The notes under the pieces are model-generated. The model saw nothing but the letters and a program-made list of their open reading frames with translations, was not told the DNA's origin and ran no database searches. From contig DASPMY010000038.1 of assembly GCA_035626815.1 (NCBI GenBank), positions 62,001 through 126,000 of the forward strand: 64,000 nt of DNA. Direction: 5' to 3'. This DNA is from Croceibacterium_A sp035626815. GTDB lineage: Bacteria > Pseudomonadota > Alphaproteobacteria > Sphingomonadales > Sphingomonadaceae. A program made the position numbers and the translations under genes. Of this stretch, positions 40,914-49,840 are shown piece after piece (the first letter of the stretch is position 1; the number at the start of each line of letters is the position of its first letter).

Positions 40914-42116
40914 GTGACGCGCTCCCGGCCCGACGTCGCCCGAGTGCTGCTGGCCCTCGCCTTCGCCCGGCCCTCCGCCGACGAGCTCGCCGGCCTGACG
41001 GACGCCGACTGGTCGCACCTCGACGCGCTTGCCGGGCAGCACCGGCTGCGCCCGTGGCTGGCGCATCGGTGGGGCGAGCGCGCGCCAGCCGGCATTCCCG
41101 CGCCCGTGCTGGGCCTGTGGGGCGAAGCCAAGCGTGAGGCTGCCTTCGCCGCGCTCGGCCAGCGCGCCGACCTGCTCGAGATCGCCCGGCTGCTGGGCGA
41201 AGCCGACATTGCGCTGGTCGCGCTCAAGGGACCGTGGCTCGCCTGGCATGCCTATCCCGCCGCCGCCTTGCGGCCGATGAACGACATCGACCTGCTGGTC
41301 GGCCCCGACCGCGCCTTGGCGGCGTTCGCGCTGCTCAAGGCCGCCGGATACGCGCAGACCCGCCCGTTCGAGCGTTCGCCCGAGGAGACGGTGGCGCGCG
41401 ACAAGCACTTGCCCCAGCTGACCAGCCCCCTCGGCACCGTGATCGAGCTGCACATGCGCTGCTGGGCCGGCGAGCGCCCCCGGCCGCGCGACCTGTTCGC
41501 CCGCGCCCGCCGCATGGGCGGCGACGATCCGCTGCTCTACCCGGCCGCGCCCGACATGTTCGCGCACCTGGTGATCCACGCGGCCGACAGCGGCCGGCTC
41601 GACAGCGGTCCGCTGGCGCTGGTCGACCTGCACATGCTGCTCGAGCGCGAGGCGCTCGACTGGCCGGCGGTGCTGGGCGAGGCCCGGCGCGAAGGCTGGC
41701 TGCGTCACGCGGCGCTGATGCTGACGTTGCTCGACCGCTGGCTGCGGCCGGGCCTGCTGCGCGAAAGCCGCTGTCCGCTGAGCGTCCCCGCAGCCGTGGC
41801 GGACACCGCCGAAGACCTGATGCTGCAGGACCTGGCGATCTGCCGCCAGGCCCAGATGCTGGCCGATCTGTCGGCCGCCGCCGCCGATGGCCGGCTGCTG
41901 CGCGGCCTCGGCCGCAAGCTGCTCGGCCGATCGCCGCACGGCTCGGCCCGGCCCGGCGAAGCGCGCGATTTCAGCGGCCACGGGGGCTATCTGCCGTGGC
42001 TCGCAAGGCGGCTGCGCCACGGCCTGCCCGCCACCTTCGAACGGCGCGTGCGGCAGCAGGCCGCCGCCTACCGCGCGGTCGCGGTGTGGTGCGACGGGGC
42101 CGAAGCGGGCCGCTGA
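40914..42116 (+). CDS. Nucleotidyltransferase family protein (PF14907-like) of a polysaccharide locus
   Basis: A 400-residue protein of the 'uncharacterised nucleotidyltransferase' family often found in exosortase and exopolysaccharide loci. The metal-binding motif is MNDIDLLVGPD near residue 122 (D-x-D), with VALKGPWLAWHAYP before it. The family resembles polymerase-beta-type nucleotidyltransferases, but activity and substrate are not established. GTG 40914 follows lptA by 16 bp; upstream sequence in frame has no better start. It is the first gene of the plus-strand half of the second glycan locus. Confidence 0.75.
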   Translation: MTRSRPDVARVLLALAFARPSADELAGLTDADWSHLDALAGQHRLRPWLAHRWGERAPAGIPAPVLGLWGEAKREAAFAALGQRADLLEIARLLGEADIALVALKGPWLAWHAYPAAALRPMNDIDLLVGPDRALAAFALLKAAGYAQTRPFERSPEETVARDKHLPQLTSPLGTVIELHMRCWAGERPRPRDLFARARRMGGDDPLLYPAAPDMFAHLVIHAADSGRLDSGPLALVDLHMLLEREALDWPAVLGEARREGWLRHAALMLTLLDRWLRPGLLRESRCPLSVPAAVADTAEDLMLQDLAICRQAQMLADLSAAAADGRLLRGLGRKLLGRSPHGSARPGEARDFSGHGGYLPWLARRLRHGLPATFERRVRQQAAAYRAVAVWCDGAEAGR

Positions 42117-42118
42117 GC

Positions 42119-43249
42119 TTGGCCGACCGCCCGCTCGCCGGCGTCCACGTCGCCTTGCTGACGGCGTCCGCCTCGCGCCTCGGCGGAGGCGTCGCCTCGG
42201 CGGTGCGGGTCCATGCCGAGCTGATCCACCGGGCGGGCGGGCGCGTCACAGTGGTGGCGCTCGACGACCGGCACACCGCGGAAGACCGCGCCCTGCTCGG
42301 CGCGATCCCGCTGCGGACCGTTCGCGTCGCGGGGCCGGCGTTCTTCGGCTATGCCGGCGCCCTGCTCGAGCAGCTGTTGCACATCGATGCCGACCTGCTG
42401 CACCTCCATGGCATCTGGATGTACCCGTCGCGCGCGGCGACACTGTGGGCCCGGCGCACGGGGAAGCCTTACGTGATCTCGCCGCACGGCATGCTCGATC
42501 CGTGGATCACCGCGCGCGGGCGCTGGAAGAAGGCGCTCGCCCGCCTCGTCTACGAGCGCGCCAGCTGGCGCCGGGCCGACGCGCTGCACGCGCTGACGGC
42601 AGCCGAGGCGGCCGATATCCGCCGCGAGGCCGGCGACCGCCGCATCCTGACGATACCCAATGCCGGACCCGACGCGGCGGCCGGGGTCCACGCCGGGCGA
42701 CCGGCAAGCGTGCTGTACCTCGGCCGGATCCACCCCAAGAAGAACCTCGCCTCTTTGGTCGCCGGCTGGCGCCAGGCGGACTTGCCGCCCGAGGCCGAGC
42801 TGGTCATCGCCGGGTGGGGCGATCCGGCGCACGTCGCCGCGTTCGAGGCGCTGCTGCACGGCGCGCCCCGGTCGATCCGTTTCGTCGGCCCCGCGCACGG
42901 CGAGGCGCGGCAGCGGTTGCTCGACGAGGCGCGATTCGTCATCCTGCCGTCGCATAGCGAGGGGCTGCCGATGACCATCCTCGAAGCGTGGGCGGCGGGC
43001 ACGCCGACGATCATGACCGCCGCCTGCCACTTGCCGGAAGGCTTTGCCGCCGGAGCCGCGCTCGAATGCGGCGCGGACCCGCGCTCGGTCGCCGCCGCAC
43101 TCGGCCGCGCGCTGGCGCTCGACGAGGCCGGCTGGCGGGCGATGGCGGATGCGGCGCTCGCGCTCGCGCGGGGGCCGTTCTCGGCGAGGCAGGTGGCGGG
43201 GCAATGGACGGCGGCCTACCGCACGCTGGTCGCGGGCACCGCGCGGTGA
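42119..43249 (+). CDS. GT4 family glycosyltransferase
   Basis: A 376-residue retaining glycosyltransferase (GT4). Motifs: GGGVASAVRVHAELIHRAGG near residue 20 (acceptor half), YLGRIHPKKNLASLVAGW in the donor half, and ILPSHSEGLPMTILEAWAAGTPTI containing E(x7)E. It would extend a lipid-linked oligosaccharide for the polysaccharide exported by the neighbouring GumC/Wza system. The TTG at 42119 is chosen; a CTG at 42113 overlapping the upstream stop is the alternative. Its stop overlaps the acetyltransferase start (GTGA). Confidence 0.88.
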   Translation: MADRPLAGVHVALLTASASRLGGGVASAVRVHAELIHRAGGRVTVVALDDRHTAEDRALLGAIPLRTVRVAGPAFFGYAGALLEQLLHIDADLLHLHGIWMYPSRAATLWARRTGKPYVISPHGMLDPWITARGRWKKALARLVYERASWRRADALHALTAAEAADIRREAGDRRILTIPNAGPDAAAGVHAGRPASVLYLGRIHPKKNLASLVAGWRQADLPPEAELVIAGWGDPAHVAAFEALLHGAPRSIRFVGPAHGEARQRLLDEARFVILPSHSEGLPMTILEAWAAGTPTIMTAACHLPEGFAAGAALECGADPRSVAAALGRALALDEAGWRAMADAALALARGPFSARQVAGQWTAAYRTLVAGTAR

Positions 43250-43815
43250 GCGGGCCGGCCGACGGCTTCCGCCCGCTCGGCCGCGGCGCGGCGTTCCCGC
43301 TGGCGAACAAGCTCGAGCGGCTGGCCTGGCGCACCGCCTGGCTCCTGCTCGCGCGATTCACCCCGCCGCAGCTCGCCGGCTGGCGCGCGCTGCTGCTGCG
43401 GGCGTTCGGCGCCAACGTGGGCCGCGGGACTAAAGTCTACGGCAGTGCGCGCATCTGGCTGCCGCGCAACCTCGCGCTCGGCGAGGGCGCCGTCGTCGGC
43501 CCGGGGGCGGAGCTGTACAACCAGGGCCGCATCACGATCGGCCCCCGCTGCGTCGTCAGCCAGCGGGCGTTCCTGTGCGCCAGCACGCACAGCACCTCCG
43601 ACCCCGGCTTCGCGCTGGTGCTGCGCCCGGTGACGCTTGGCGCGAGCTGCTGGGTGGCGGCCGAAGCCTTCGTCGGCCCCGGCGTGACGATGGCCGACGG
43701 CGCGGTGCTGGCGGCGCGCGGCGCGCTGTTCGAGGATGCCGCGGCGATGGCCATCTATCGCGGCAACCCGGCCGAGCTGATCGGCCGGCGCCGGTTCGCC
43801 GAGCCCGCCGGCTAG
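43246..43815 (+). CDS. WcaF-like O-acetyltransferase (hexapeptide repeat)
   Basis: A 189-residue left-handed beta-helix acyltransferase. Isoleucine-patch repeats run through the sequence (NVGRGTKVYGSARIW, VVGPGAELYNQGRITIGPRC, GPGVTMADGAVLAARG), with STHSTSDPGF holding the likely catalytic His. It resembles the colanic-acid acetyltransferase group and would acetylate sugars of the exopolysaccharide. GTG 43246 overlaps the glycosyltransferase stop. It is convergent with the TPR gene; their stops overlap. Confidence 0.85.
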   Translation: MSGPADGFRPLGRGAAFPLANKLERLAWRTAWLLLARFTPPQLAGWRALLLRAFGANVGRGTKVYGSARIWLPRNLALGEGAVVGPGAELYNQGRITIGPRCVVSQRAFLCASTHSTSDPGFALVLRPVTLGASCWVAAEAFVGPGVTMADGAVLAARGALFEDAAAMAIYRGNPAELIGRRRFAEPAG

Positions 43816-44969
43816 CCGACCCTGGCGAGGCGGATCGAGTCGAGCTCGACCTCCTCGCCGCCCGGACGCAACCACAAGCCGAGCTCAAGCCGCGGGCACG
43901 GCGCGACACGCAGCAGCTGGCCGCCGGCGCCGATGTCGCCTTCGACGCGAGTCGGCAACGGCGGAAGCGCGCCGCAGCCGAGCGAGGCCGCCACCCGCCC
44001 GCGCGCCACGTCGCCAGTCAGGCGATAGAGGCCCGGCTCGAGCGACACCGCCTGGCGCAGGACCCGCCGGCTGACCGCGGACCGGTTGCGCATCGCCAAC
44101 GCCCGATCGCCCGGCCGCTTCTCGAACGCGCGGATGCCGACGTCGCCGGACAGCTCGGCCCGCCAGCCGAACGGCGAGGGCCCGGCGCGCCCGAACCGTT
44201 CGAAGCCGCCGTCGACCACGCCGCCATCCAGCGAGGCGCCCGGGCAGTGCGCCAGCCACGCCCTTTCCCCCTCCCGGCGCGCGCCTCGCTCGAGCGCGTC
44301 TTCGACGAACGGCGCCACCGGCAGGCATCCGAGCCGCGAACCGGCGCGCGCCAACTCCGCGAGCACAAGCGCCCGGCGCGCGAAGATCGCGTCGCTCTGT
44401 CCATGCGTCCGCAGGTAACCCGTTAGCCACAGGGGCCTCTGGCGCAGCCTGGCGATCAGCGCCGCGCGGCCTGCGGCGCTGCTTTCGACCGGCGCCAGCA
44501 ATTGCTCGCTGGCGGGAAAGCCCGGGCGGGTGCGCAGCACCGCGTCGAGCCGCTCGGCCGCGCGCGGCAGGTCGCCCGAGCGCAACGCGGCCTCGTACCA
44601 GTAAAGCTGGGTCGCCGGCTCGCGCCAGCCGAACCGGGCGGCGACGCGGAACGCGGTTTCCGCCCCGGCGAGGTCACCATCGACCAGGCGAGCGGTGCCG
44701 AGCAGCGCGGTCGAAGCCGGGTGCACCGGGTCCGCCGCGACCGCCGCGCGCGCATGGGCCAGCGCCGCTCCCCGCTGCTGCCGGACGAGCGCCAGCGTCG
44801 CGGCCGAGCGTGCCGAGTTCGCCCGCAGCGCGGGAGGAACCAGCCGGCCGGGGCCGGGCGCCTGGAGGCCCAGCCGGTCGAACCCGCTGGCCAGGGCCAA
44901 CGCGACGAACGCCAGCAGCGAAAGCGTCGCTGCGATCCGGCCGGCCGGCGCAGCCGGGCGGCGCGCCAT
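43812..44969 (-). CDS. TPR-containing envelope protein of the polysaccharide operon
   Basis: A 385-residue protein with one N-terminal membrane helix (ATLSLLAFVALALASGF, residues ~14-31). Residues ~50-190 fit tetratricopeptide repeats (ALAHARAAVAADPVHPAST, GAETAFRVAARFGWREPAT). The C-terminal ~150 residues look like a beta-sandwich carbohydrate-binding module (FGWRAELSGDVGIRAF...GLYRLTGDVARG), unusual beside a TPR part. The ATG shares one base with the GumC stop (TGATG), so it is coupled to it. Not a recognised gene; possibly a glycan-binding or assembly factor. Confidence 0.65.
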   Translation of the reverse strand: MARRPAAPAGRIAATLSLLAFVALALASGFDRLGLQAPGPGRLVPPALRANSARSAATLALVRQQRGAALAHARAAVAADPVHPASTALLGTARLVDGDLAGAETAFRVAARFGWREPATQLYWYEAALRSGDLPRAAERLDAVLRTRPGFPASEQLLAPVESSAAGRAALIARLRQRPLWLTGYLRTHGQSDAIFARRALVLAELARAGSRLGCLPVAPFVEDALERGARREGERAWLAHCPGASLDGGVVDGGFERFGRAGPSPFGWRAELSGDVGIRAFEKRPGDRALAMRNRSAVSRRVLRQAVSLEPGLYRLTGDVARGRVAASLGCGALPPLPTRVEGDIGAGGQLLRVAPCPRLELGLWLRPGGEEVELDSIRLARVG

Positions 44970-47146
44970 CAGCCCGGCGCCGGCTCGTGGCTGTCGTAGC
45001 GGTAGTATTCGTAGCCGTAGTACGAATAGGCGTTGCCCGCGCGCCGGGGATTGAACTTGGTCAGCACCACGCCGAGCAGCACAGGGTTCGACCCGCGCAG
45101 CCGGCGCAGCGCGTTCTTGAGCTGGCCGCCGCGGCCGCGGTCGGCCTCGACCACCAGCATGACCCCGTCGGCCAGCGCCGCCAGCTCGGTCGAATCGGCG
45201 AGCCCGAGGACCGGCGCGCTGTCGATGACCACGAGGTCGAACATCCGGTCGAGCTGCTCGAGCACCGCGGCCATCCGCGGCGACGACAGCAGCTCGGCCG
45301 GGCTCGGCGGCACCGGCCCCGCCGGCAGCACCTGGAGGCCGTCATGCTCCGAGGGGAAGATCGCCTCGTCGACCTCGGCCTCGCCGACCAGCAGCGACGA
45401 CAGCCCGACCTGGTTGTTGAGCCCGATCATCCGGTGGATCGACGGGCGCCGTAAGTCGGCGTCCATCAGCAGCACGCGCTTGCCGACGCGGGCGAAGCCG
45501 CGCGCCACCGCGTAGCTGGTCGTGGTCTTGCCCTCGGCCGCCTGCGCGCTGGTCACCAGCAGCAGGCCCGGCAGGCCGTCGCGGGTCGAATAGAGCAGCG
45601 AGGTGCGCAGCGCGTTGTAGCTTTCCGAGAGCACCGACTTGGGGTCGGACAGCTCGCTCGTCGGGTCGTCGCTCTCCGAGCGCGGGACGACCCCGAGCAG
45701 CGGCAGCCCGACCTTGGTTTCGACATCCTCCGGGACGCGCAGCCGGTCGTCGAGCTGGTCGCGCAGGAACACCACCGATCCGGCCAGCGCCAAGCCGAGC
45801 AGGATCGCCAGCGCGAGGTTGCGGTTGAGGCTCGGCGACGAGGGCGCCCCCGGGACGAGCGCCTGGTCGACCACCGCAATGTTGCTGGCGGTGATACCGG
45901 ACGCCGCGTTGAGCTCGCGATAGCGCTGCAGCAGCCCGTCATAGAGCGAGCGGTTGGTGTCGGCCTCGCGCGCCAGCGTGTTGTAGCGCACCGAGCGGTC
46001 CTGCTCGGCCAGCGTCCGGCCTTGCAGCGAGCTCACCTGACCGCGCAGGCGGCTCTCGGCGGCAGCGGCCGAGCGGTACTGCGCCTGCACCGAGTTGCGC
46101 GCCTCGTTCGCCGCGCGGGTCAGGCTGGCCTCGATCGCTTCGAGCTCGGTTTCGAGCGCGCGCACGCTCGGATGGTCGGCGAGGTAGCGCTCGCGCGCCG
46201 TCTGCAGCCGCGCCTGCAGATCGGCGCGGCGCGTCATCAGGTTCTGCACCGCCGGGCTCGACAGCACCGTCTGCGAGGAGAACAGCGGCTGCGCGCGCTC
46301 GGCATTCCACCGCGCCTCGGCTTCAATCCGCTGCGCCTGCGCGGCATTGGCCGCCTCGTTGAGCTGCATCAGGCTGGCCGCGGTCATGCTGCCGGCGCTG
46401 TTTGCGTCCTCGTTGCTCGGATCGCGCGTGCGAATGAGGCCGGCCTGGCGAGCATAGGCGTTGAGCTCGCGCTCCGACGATTCGAGGCGCGCGCGGGCTT
46501 CCTCGAGCTGCTCGGCAACGAACCCGCGGGCATACGCCGAGCGGTCGAACTTGCGTTGCAGGCTCGCCTGGATGAATTCGGCCGCGTAGGCGTTGGCGAT
46601 CTGCGCCGAGATCTGCGGATCGGTGCTGGTGAACGACACCGCGGCAATGCGCGTCGAGCGCGGCAGCGTGACGGCGAAGTTGCCGCGCACCATGCCGACG
46701 GCCGCTTCGCGGCGCGCGGCGTCGGACGGCAGTTCGGCCACCGCCGGGGCCTCCATCGAGGCGAAGAACCGCTCGCTCGAGGCAAGCCCGAGCCGCTGGA
46801 CGACCCGCTCGGCGATGTCCCGGCTGCGCAGGATCTCGAGCTGGGTGTTGAGGAACAGGTCGATGTCCCAGCTGGAAACCGAATCGGCATCGCTCTGCAG
46901 CTCTTCGCCGAGGACGGTTTCGGTCTGCTCGTTGATCTCGATCGTCGAGGTGGCGGTATAGCGCGGCGTCTCGAGCATCGTCAGGACCACCGCCGCGGCG
47001 ATCATCAAGGCGACGATGGCGCCGATCAGCAGCAGGTTCCGCCGGACCAGCACCAGCGCATAGCGGATCAGCGGGGCGAGGCCGCCTTCCGGCGCGCGCT
47101 CGCCCGGCGGGTGGGCCAGGGCCGGTGTCGAGGTGGTCGCGTCCAA
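44969..47146 (-). CDS. Polysaccharide co-polymerase with tyrosine autokinase (GumC/Wzc-type)
   Basis: A 725-residue inner-membrane protein controlling chain length and export. Parts: Wzz domain with membrane helix near residues 36-57, long coiled periplasmic region (GNVR), second helix near 450, then a BY-kinase domain with Walker A SAQAAEGKTTTSYA and Walker A' LLMDADLRRPS, Walker B VIDSAPVLGL. The C-terminus is a tyrosine cluster (AYSYYGYEYYRYDS), the site of autophosphorylation in such kinases. Start is TTG 47146. It lies 16 bp after the Wza-type gene. Confidence 0.92.
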   Translation of the reverse strand: MDATTSTPALAHPPGERAPEGGLAPLIRYALVLVRRNLLLIGAIVALMIAAAVVLTMLETPRYTATSTIEINEQTETVLGEELQSDADSVSSWDIDLFLNTQLEILRSRDIAERVVQRLGLASSERFFASMEAPAVAELPSDAARREAAVGMVRGNFAVTLPRSTRIAAVSFTSTDPQISAQIANAYAAEFIQASLQRKFDRSAYARGFVAEQLEEARARLESSERELNAYARQAGLIRTRDPSNEDANSAGSMTAASLMQLNEAANAAQAQRIEAEARWNAERAQPLFSSQTVLSSPAVQNLMTRRADLQARLQTARERYLADHPSVRALETELEAIEASLTRAANEARNSVQAQYRSAAAAESRLRGQVSSLQGRTLAEQDRSVRYNTLAREADTNRSLYDGLLQRYRELNAASGITASNIAVVDQALVPGAPSSPSLNRNLALAILLGLALAGSVVFLRDQLDDRLRVPEDVETKVGLPLLGVVPRSESDDPTSELSDPKSVLSESYNALRTSLLYSTRDGLPGLLLVTSAQAAEGKTTTSYAVARGFARVGKRVLLMDADLRRPSIHRMIGLNNQVGLSSLLVGEAEVDEAIFPSEHDGLQVLPAGPVPPSPAELLSSPRMAAVLEQLDRMFDLVVIDSAPVLGLADSTELAALADGVMLVVEADRGRGGQLKNALRRLRGSNPVLLGVVLTKFNPRRAGNAYSYYGYEYYRYDSHEPAPG

Positions 47147-47162
47147 GGCCGTCTCGCTCGCG

Positions 47163-47876
47163 CTAGTTGGTGTTGTTGCGGCTGAGGGCGGCGAACGCGC
47201 CGAACAGCGGCGCCGCCTGCAGGATGTCGCGATAGACGCCGCGCAGCGCCGAGAAGCCGACGACCACGACGTCGCCGGCCGCCAGCGGCGGATCGGGCAT
47301 GCGTCCGGCGCGGACCTCGGTCAGGTCGAACCGGCCGCCGAGGCGCTCCCCGCCGACCGTGCGGAACACCAGCACCTCGTCGAGCTTGGCGTCGGGCGCC
47401 GGGCTGCCGGCCAGCGCCATCGCGCCGAGCAAGGTCTGGCCGGGCTGGATCGGATAGACCCCGGGGTTCTTGACCTGGCCTTCAACCGAGACCGTGCGCG
47501 GCCGCGCCGTCAGCAGCACCACGTTGGCGTGCGGATCGCGCAGAAAGCGGGCGCCGTAGGCCCGCTCAATCTCGCGCGAGAGCTCGGCCGACGACAGGCC
47601 CGCCGCCTGCAGCTCGCCGATCAGCGGGAGCGAGATCGTCCCCGCCTCGTCGAGCTGGATCTCGGCCTGGCTCAACTCCGCTTCCTGGAAGATATTGACG
47701 CTGACCTTGTCGCCGGGCGCCAGCCGGTAGGGGCCGGCCAGCTCGGGCTCGCCCGGCGCGATCGTGTCGTAGGCGGCGGGGCCGGCCGGCAGCTCCGATT
47801 TCAGCGACGGCTGGCAGCCGGCCAGCGCCAGCGCCCCCGCCAGCACCGCGCAAATGCGGCACAGCCCTCTCGTCAA
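47163..47876 (-). CDS. Polysaccharide export lipoprotein (Wza/GumB-type, SLBB)
   Basis: A 237-residue lipoprotein: signal LTRGLCRICAVLAGALALAGC (lipobox LAGC near residue 21), Poly_export domain (YRLAPGDKVSVNIFQEAELS) and an SLBB domain (VEGQVKNPGVYPIQPGQTLL). It would form the outer-membrane channel for the polysaccharide, working with the GumC-like kinase. TTG 47876 is chosen because it overlaps the stop of the ligase gene (TTGA) and starts the signal peptide. The protein is short; Wza's C-terminal helix is absent, as in GumB. Confidence 0.9.
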   Translation of the reverse strand: MTRGLCRICAVLAGALALAGCQPSLKSELPAGPAAYDTIAPGEPELAGPYRLAPGDKVSVNIFQEAELSQAEIQLDEAGTISLPLIGELQAAGLSSAELSREIERAYGARFLRDPHANVVLLTARPRTVSVEGQVKNPGVYPIQPGQTLLGAMALAGSPAPDAKLDEVLVFRTVGGERLGGRFDLTEVRAGRMPDPPLAAGDVVVVGFSALRGVYRDILQAAPLFGAFAALSRNNTN

Positions 47877-49303
47877 GTCCCTTCCCCCATCGTTGCGCGG
47901 GAGCCGCCGGCCGCCGCGCCTGGCGGGGCGATTCGCCGTCCCGCGGGCACCAGCATGCCCGCGCCCGCCCCGACCAGGCACGACAATGCCATGGAACGGA
48001 GCGGATAATCAACGAGCGAATGCAGCGCCACGACCAGCAGCGCGGTCGCTCCACAGGCGATGAGGTGCCGGTCCTGCGGCCGCTCGCCCCACGCCCGCCA
48101 CGCGAGCCGGACCAGCAGGGCGGCGACCGCCGCGAGCGCCGCCAGGCCCGCGAGGCCCGCCTCTAGCGCCAGCTCGAGATAATCGTTGTGCACCCGGTTG
48201 GGCAGCGCCGGGTCGAGGATCTCGAGGCGCTCGGCGGCGATCAGCGCGTACTGGGCGCCGCCCAGGCCGATGCCCCAGGGCCACGCCCGCTCGGTCGCGT
48301 ACCAGCCGTCGCGCCACAGCTCGCGCCGGAAATCGCCGGAGAAGGCGAACCGGTCGGCGACTTCGCCCAGCGCGGTGTTGCCGACCGCCATGCCGAGCCC
48401 GATCAGCAGCATCGCGGCGGCCGCGGCGGCGATCGGCAGCAAGCGCAGCCTGCCGAGATCGCGCAGCGCCGGCCGCACGATCGCGCACACCCCGAGCAGC
48501 GCCAGCGGCACGAGCGCGATGCCCGTGCGCGAAGCGGTCAGCACGGTGCCCACGAGCAGCACCGCGACCCAGCCGGTCAGCACCACCCCGGCGGCCCGGC
48601 GATCGCTGACGATCACGCGCCCGGAGACCGCCGGGAACCCCTTCGCGCCGAGCGACGGGACGAGGAATGCGGCGGCGGCGGCCATGCCAATCAGCAGCAC
48701 GTCGGCGGCGGCGTTGCGGTTGGCCTGGAAGCCGGTCACCACGCCGCGGTGGTTCTCGGCGTAGAGATAAGGCGCGCCGGGGCCGAGCGAGAGCTGCAGC
48801 GCGCCGAGCAGCACCGTCAGCAGCGCCATCGCGGCTATCGCGCCCATGACCCATTGCCGCCCCCTCGCATCGAGCGCCGCGGCGGCGACGAAGGCGAACA
48901 GCGCCGGGATCATCGCCAGCAGCGCCGCGAGCGTCCGCGACGGGGCCTGCGAGAGCGGCTGCCAGCCGTCCGCGCGTCCGATCAGCGCCAGCGCGGCGGC
49001 CCGGTCCTGCTGCCCGCCGAGGCCCGTCCACAAGGCTGGCGGCAGCGGGACCAGTTGCGCCAGCGGAACGGCCAGCACGAGCGCGCAGACGAGCCACGCG
49101 CTGCGCGAGCGCGGCCATGTGCCGGGCGCCGGCAGAGGCAGCCATAGCCAAGCCAGCGCCGCGATCGCGAAAACCAGCTGCAGCAGCAGCTCGGTCGCCG
49201 GATTGGGGCTGCCGCCGCCGCCGAGCATGATGGCGCAGGCGAGGAAGGCCGCCGCGACGGCCGCGTGCCGCGCCGGTAGCTCGCCCTCGCGCGCCGTCAC
49301 CAC
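47873..49303 (-). CDS. O-antigen ligase/polymerase family membrane protein
   Basis: A 476-residue protein with about eleven hydrophobic segments. The Wzy_C region is at residues ~185-400: GVVTGFQANRNAAADVLLIG, LTASRTGIALVPLALLGVC, and a periplasmic loop with AWPWGIGLGGAQYALIAAERL and NRVHNDYLELALEAGLAGL (H-N-D-Y-L-E is typical). It polymerises or ligates lipid-linked repeats at the periplasmic face. It is the first gene of the minus-strand export operon; the divergent gap upstream is short (94 bp) to a small membrane-protein gene on the same strand. Confidence 0.88.
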   Translation of the reverse strand: MVTAREGELPARHAAVAAAFLACAIMLGGGGSPNPATELLLQLVFAIAALAWLWLPLPAPGTWPRSRSAWLVCALVLAVPLAQLVPLPPALWTGLGGQQDRAAALALIGRADGWQPLSQAPSRTLAALLAMIPALFAFVAAAALDARGRQWVMGAIAAMALLTVLLGALQLSLGPGAPYLYAENHRGVVTGFQANRNAAADVLLIGMAAAAAFLVPSLGAKGFPAVSGRVIVSDRRAAGVVLTGWVAVLLVGTVLTASRTGIALVPLALLGVCAIVRPALRDLGRLRLLPIAAAAAAMLLIGLGMAVGNTALGEVADRFAFSGDFRRELWRDGWYATERAWPWGIGLGGAQYALIAAERLEILDPALPNRVHNDYLELALEAGLAGLAALAAVAALLVRLAWRAWGERPQDRHLIACGATALLVVALHSLVDYPLRSMALSCLVGAGAGMLVPAGRRIAPPGAAAGGSRATMGEGT

Positions 49304-49397
49304 ACCAGCCCCCTTCCCGCCCGTTCGCGGTTAGTCCGACGAACAAGGCCCGCACATTGCGCGGGCCCGAGCTCGTTTCGCAAGCGGGAAGTGGCCC

Positions 49398-49658
49398 TCA
49401 GCCGGGGCTCTTGCTGCCCATCATCAGCGCAATGAGCCCGCCGAGCAAGAGAGCGATCAGGGCGATGATCAGCGCGCGCGAGGCCCGCCGGTTCAGCTCA
49501 TCGCCGTCTTCGGTGAGCGCGCCGACCCGCTCGGCCGAAGTGGGCGCCGCGATGCCGTTGGCGGGTAGCGAGTCGGCGGAGCGCGTCGCTGCCGCAGCCG
49601 GCTGGGCGAGCGCCATGCTCGACACGGCCATAGCCGCCAGGAGCGTCTTGTTCGTCAT
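49398..49658 (-). CDS. Small hypothetical protein, signal peptide plus C-terminal membrane helix
   Basis: An 86-residue protein: signal peptide MTNKTLLAAMAVSSMALAQP (cleavage near AAAATRS), a short polar middle, and a second hydrophobic segment (ALIIALIALLLGGLIALMMG) near the C-terminus. This resembles small PEP-CTERM-like or membrane-tethered envelope proteins, but no C-terminal PEP motif is present. The leader has CCGATC-TCGC-GATCGG at 49676-49691 upstream. Function unknown; it is separated from the ligase gene by 94 bp and may share its transcript. Confidence 0.65.
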   Translation of the reverse strand: MTNKTLLAAMAVSSMALAQPAAAATRSADSLPANGIAAPTSAERVGALTEDGDELNRRASRALIIALIALLLGGLIALMMGSKSPG

Positions 49659-49840
49659 CGCGTGTTCCCCCCGTGCCGATCTCGCGATCGGCCCTATAGG
49701 AAAATATCCCTAACGAGCGGCAACCGCAATCGGAATCGGAGTGCGGCAACGGGGCGGCGGCGCCGTGCGTCGCGCGCCACCTTTCGGTCCACCGCCGCTT
49801 GTGCCATGGGCGCGGGCGACAACGGACCAGACGAAGCCTC

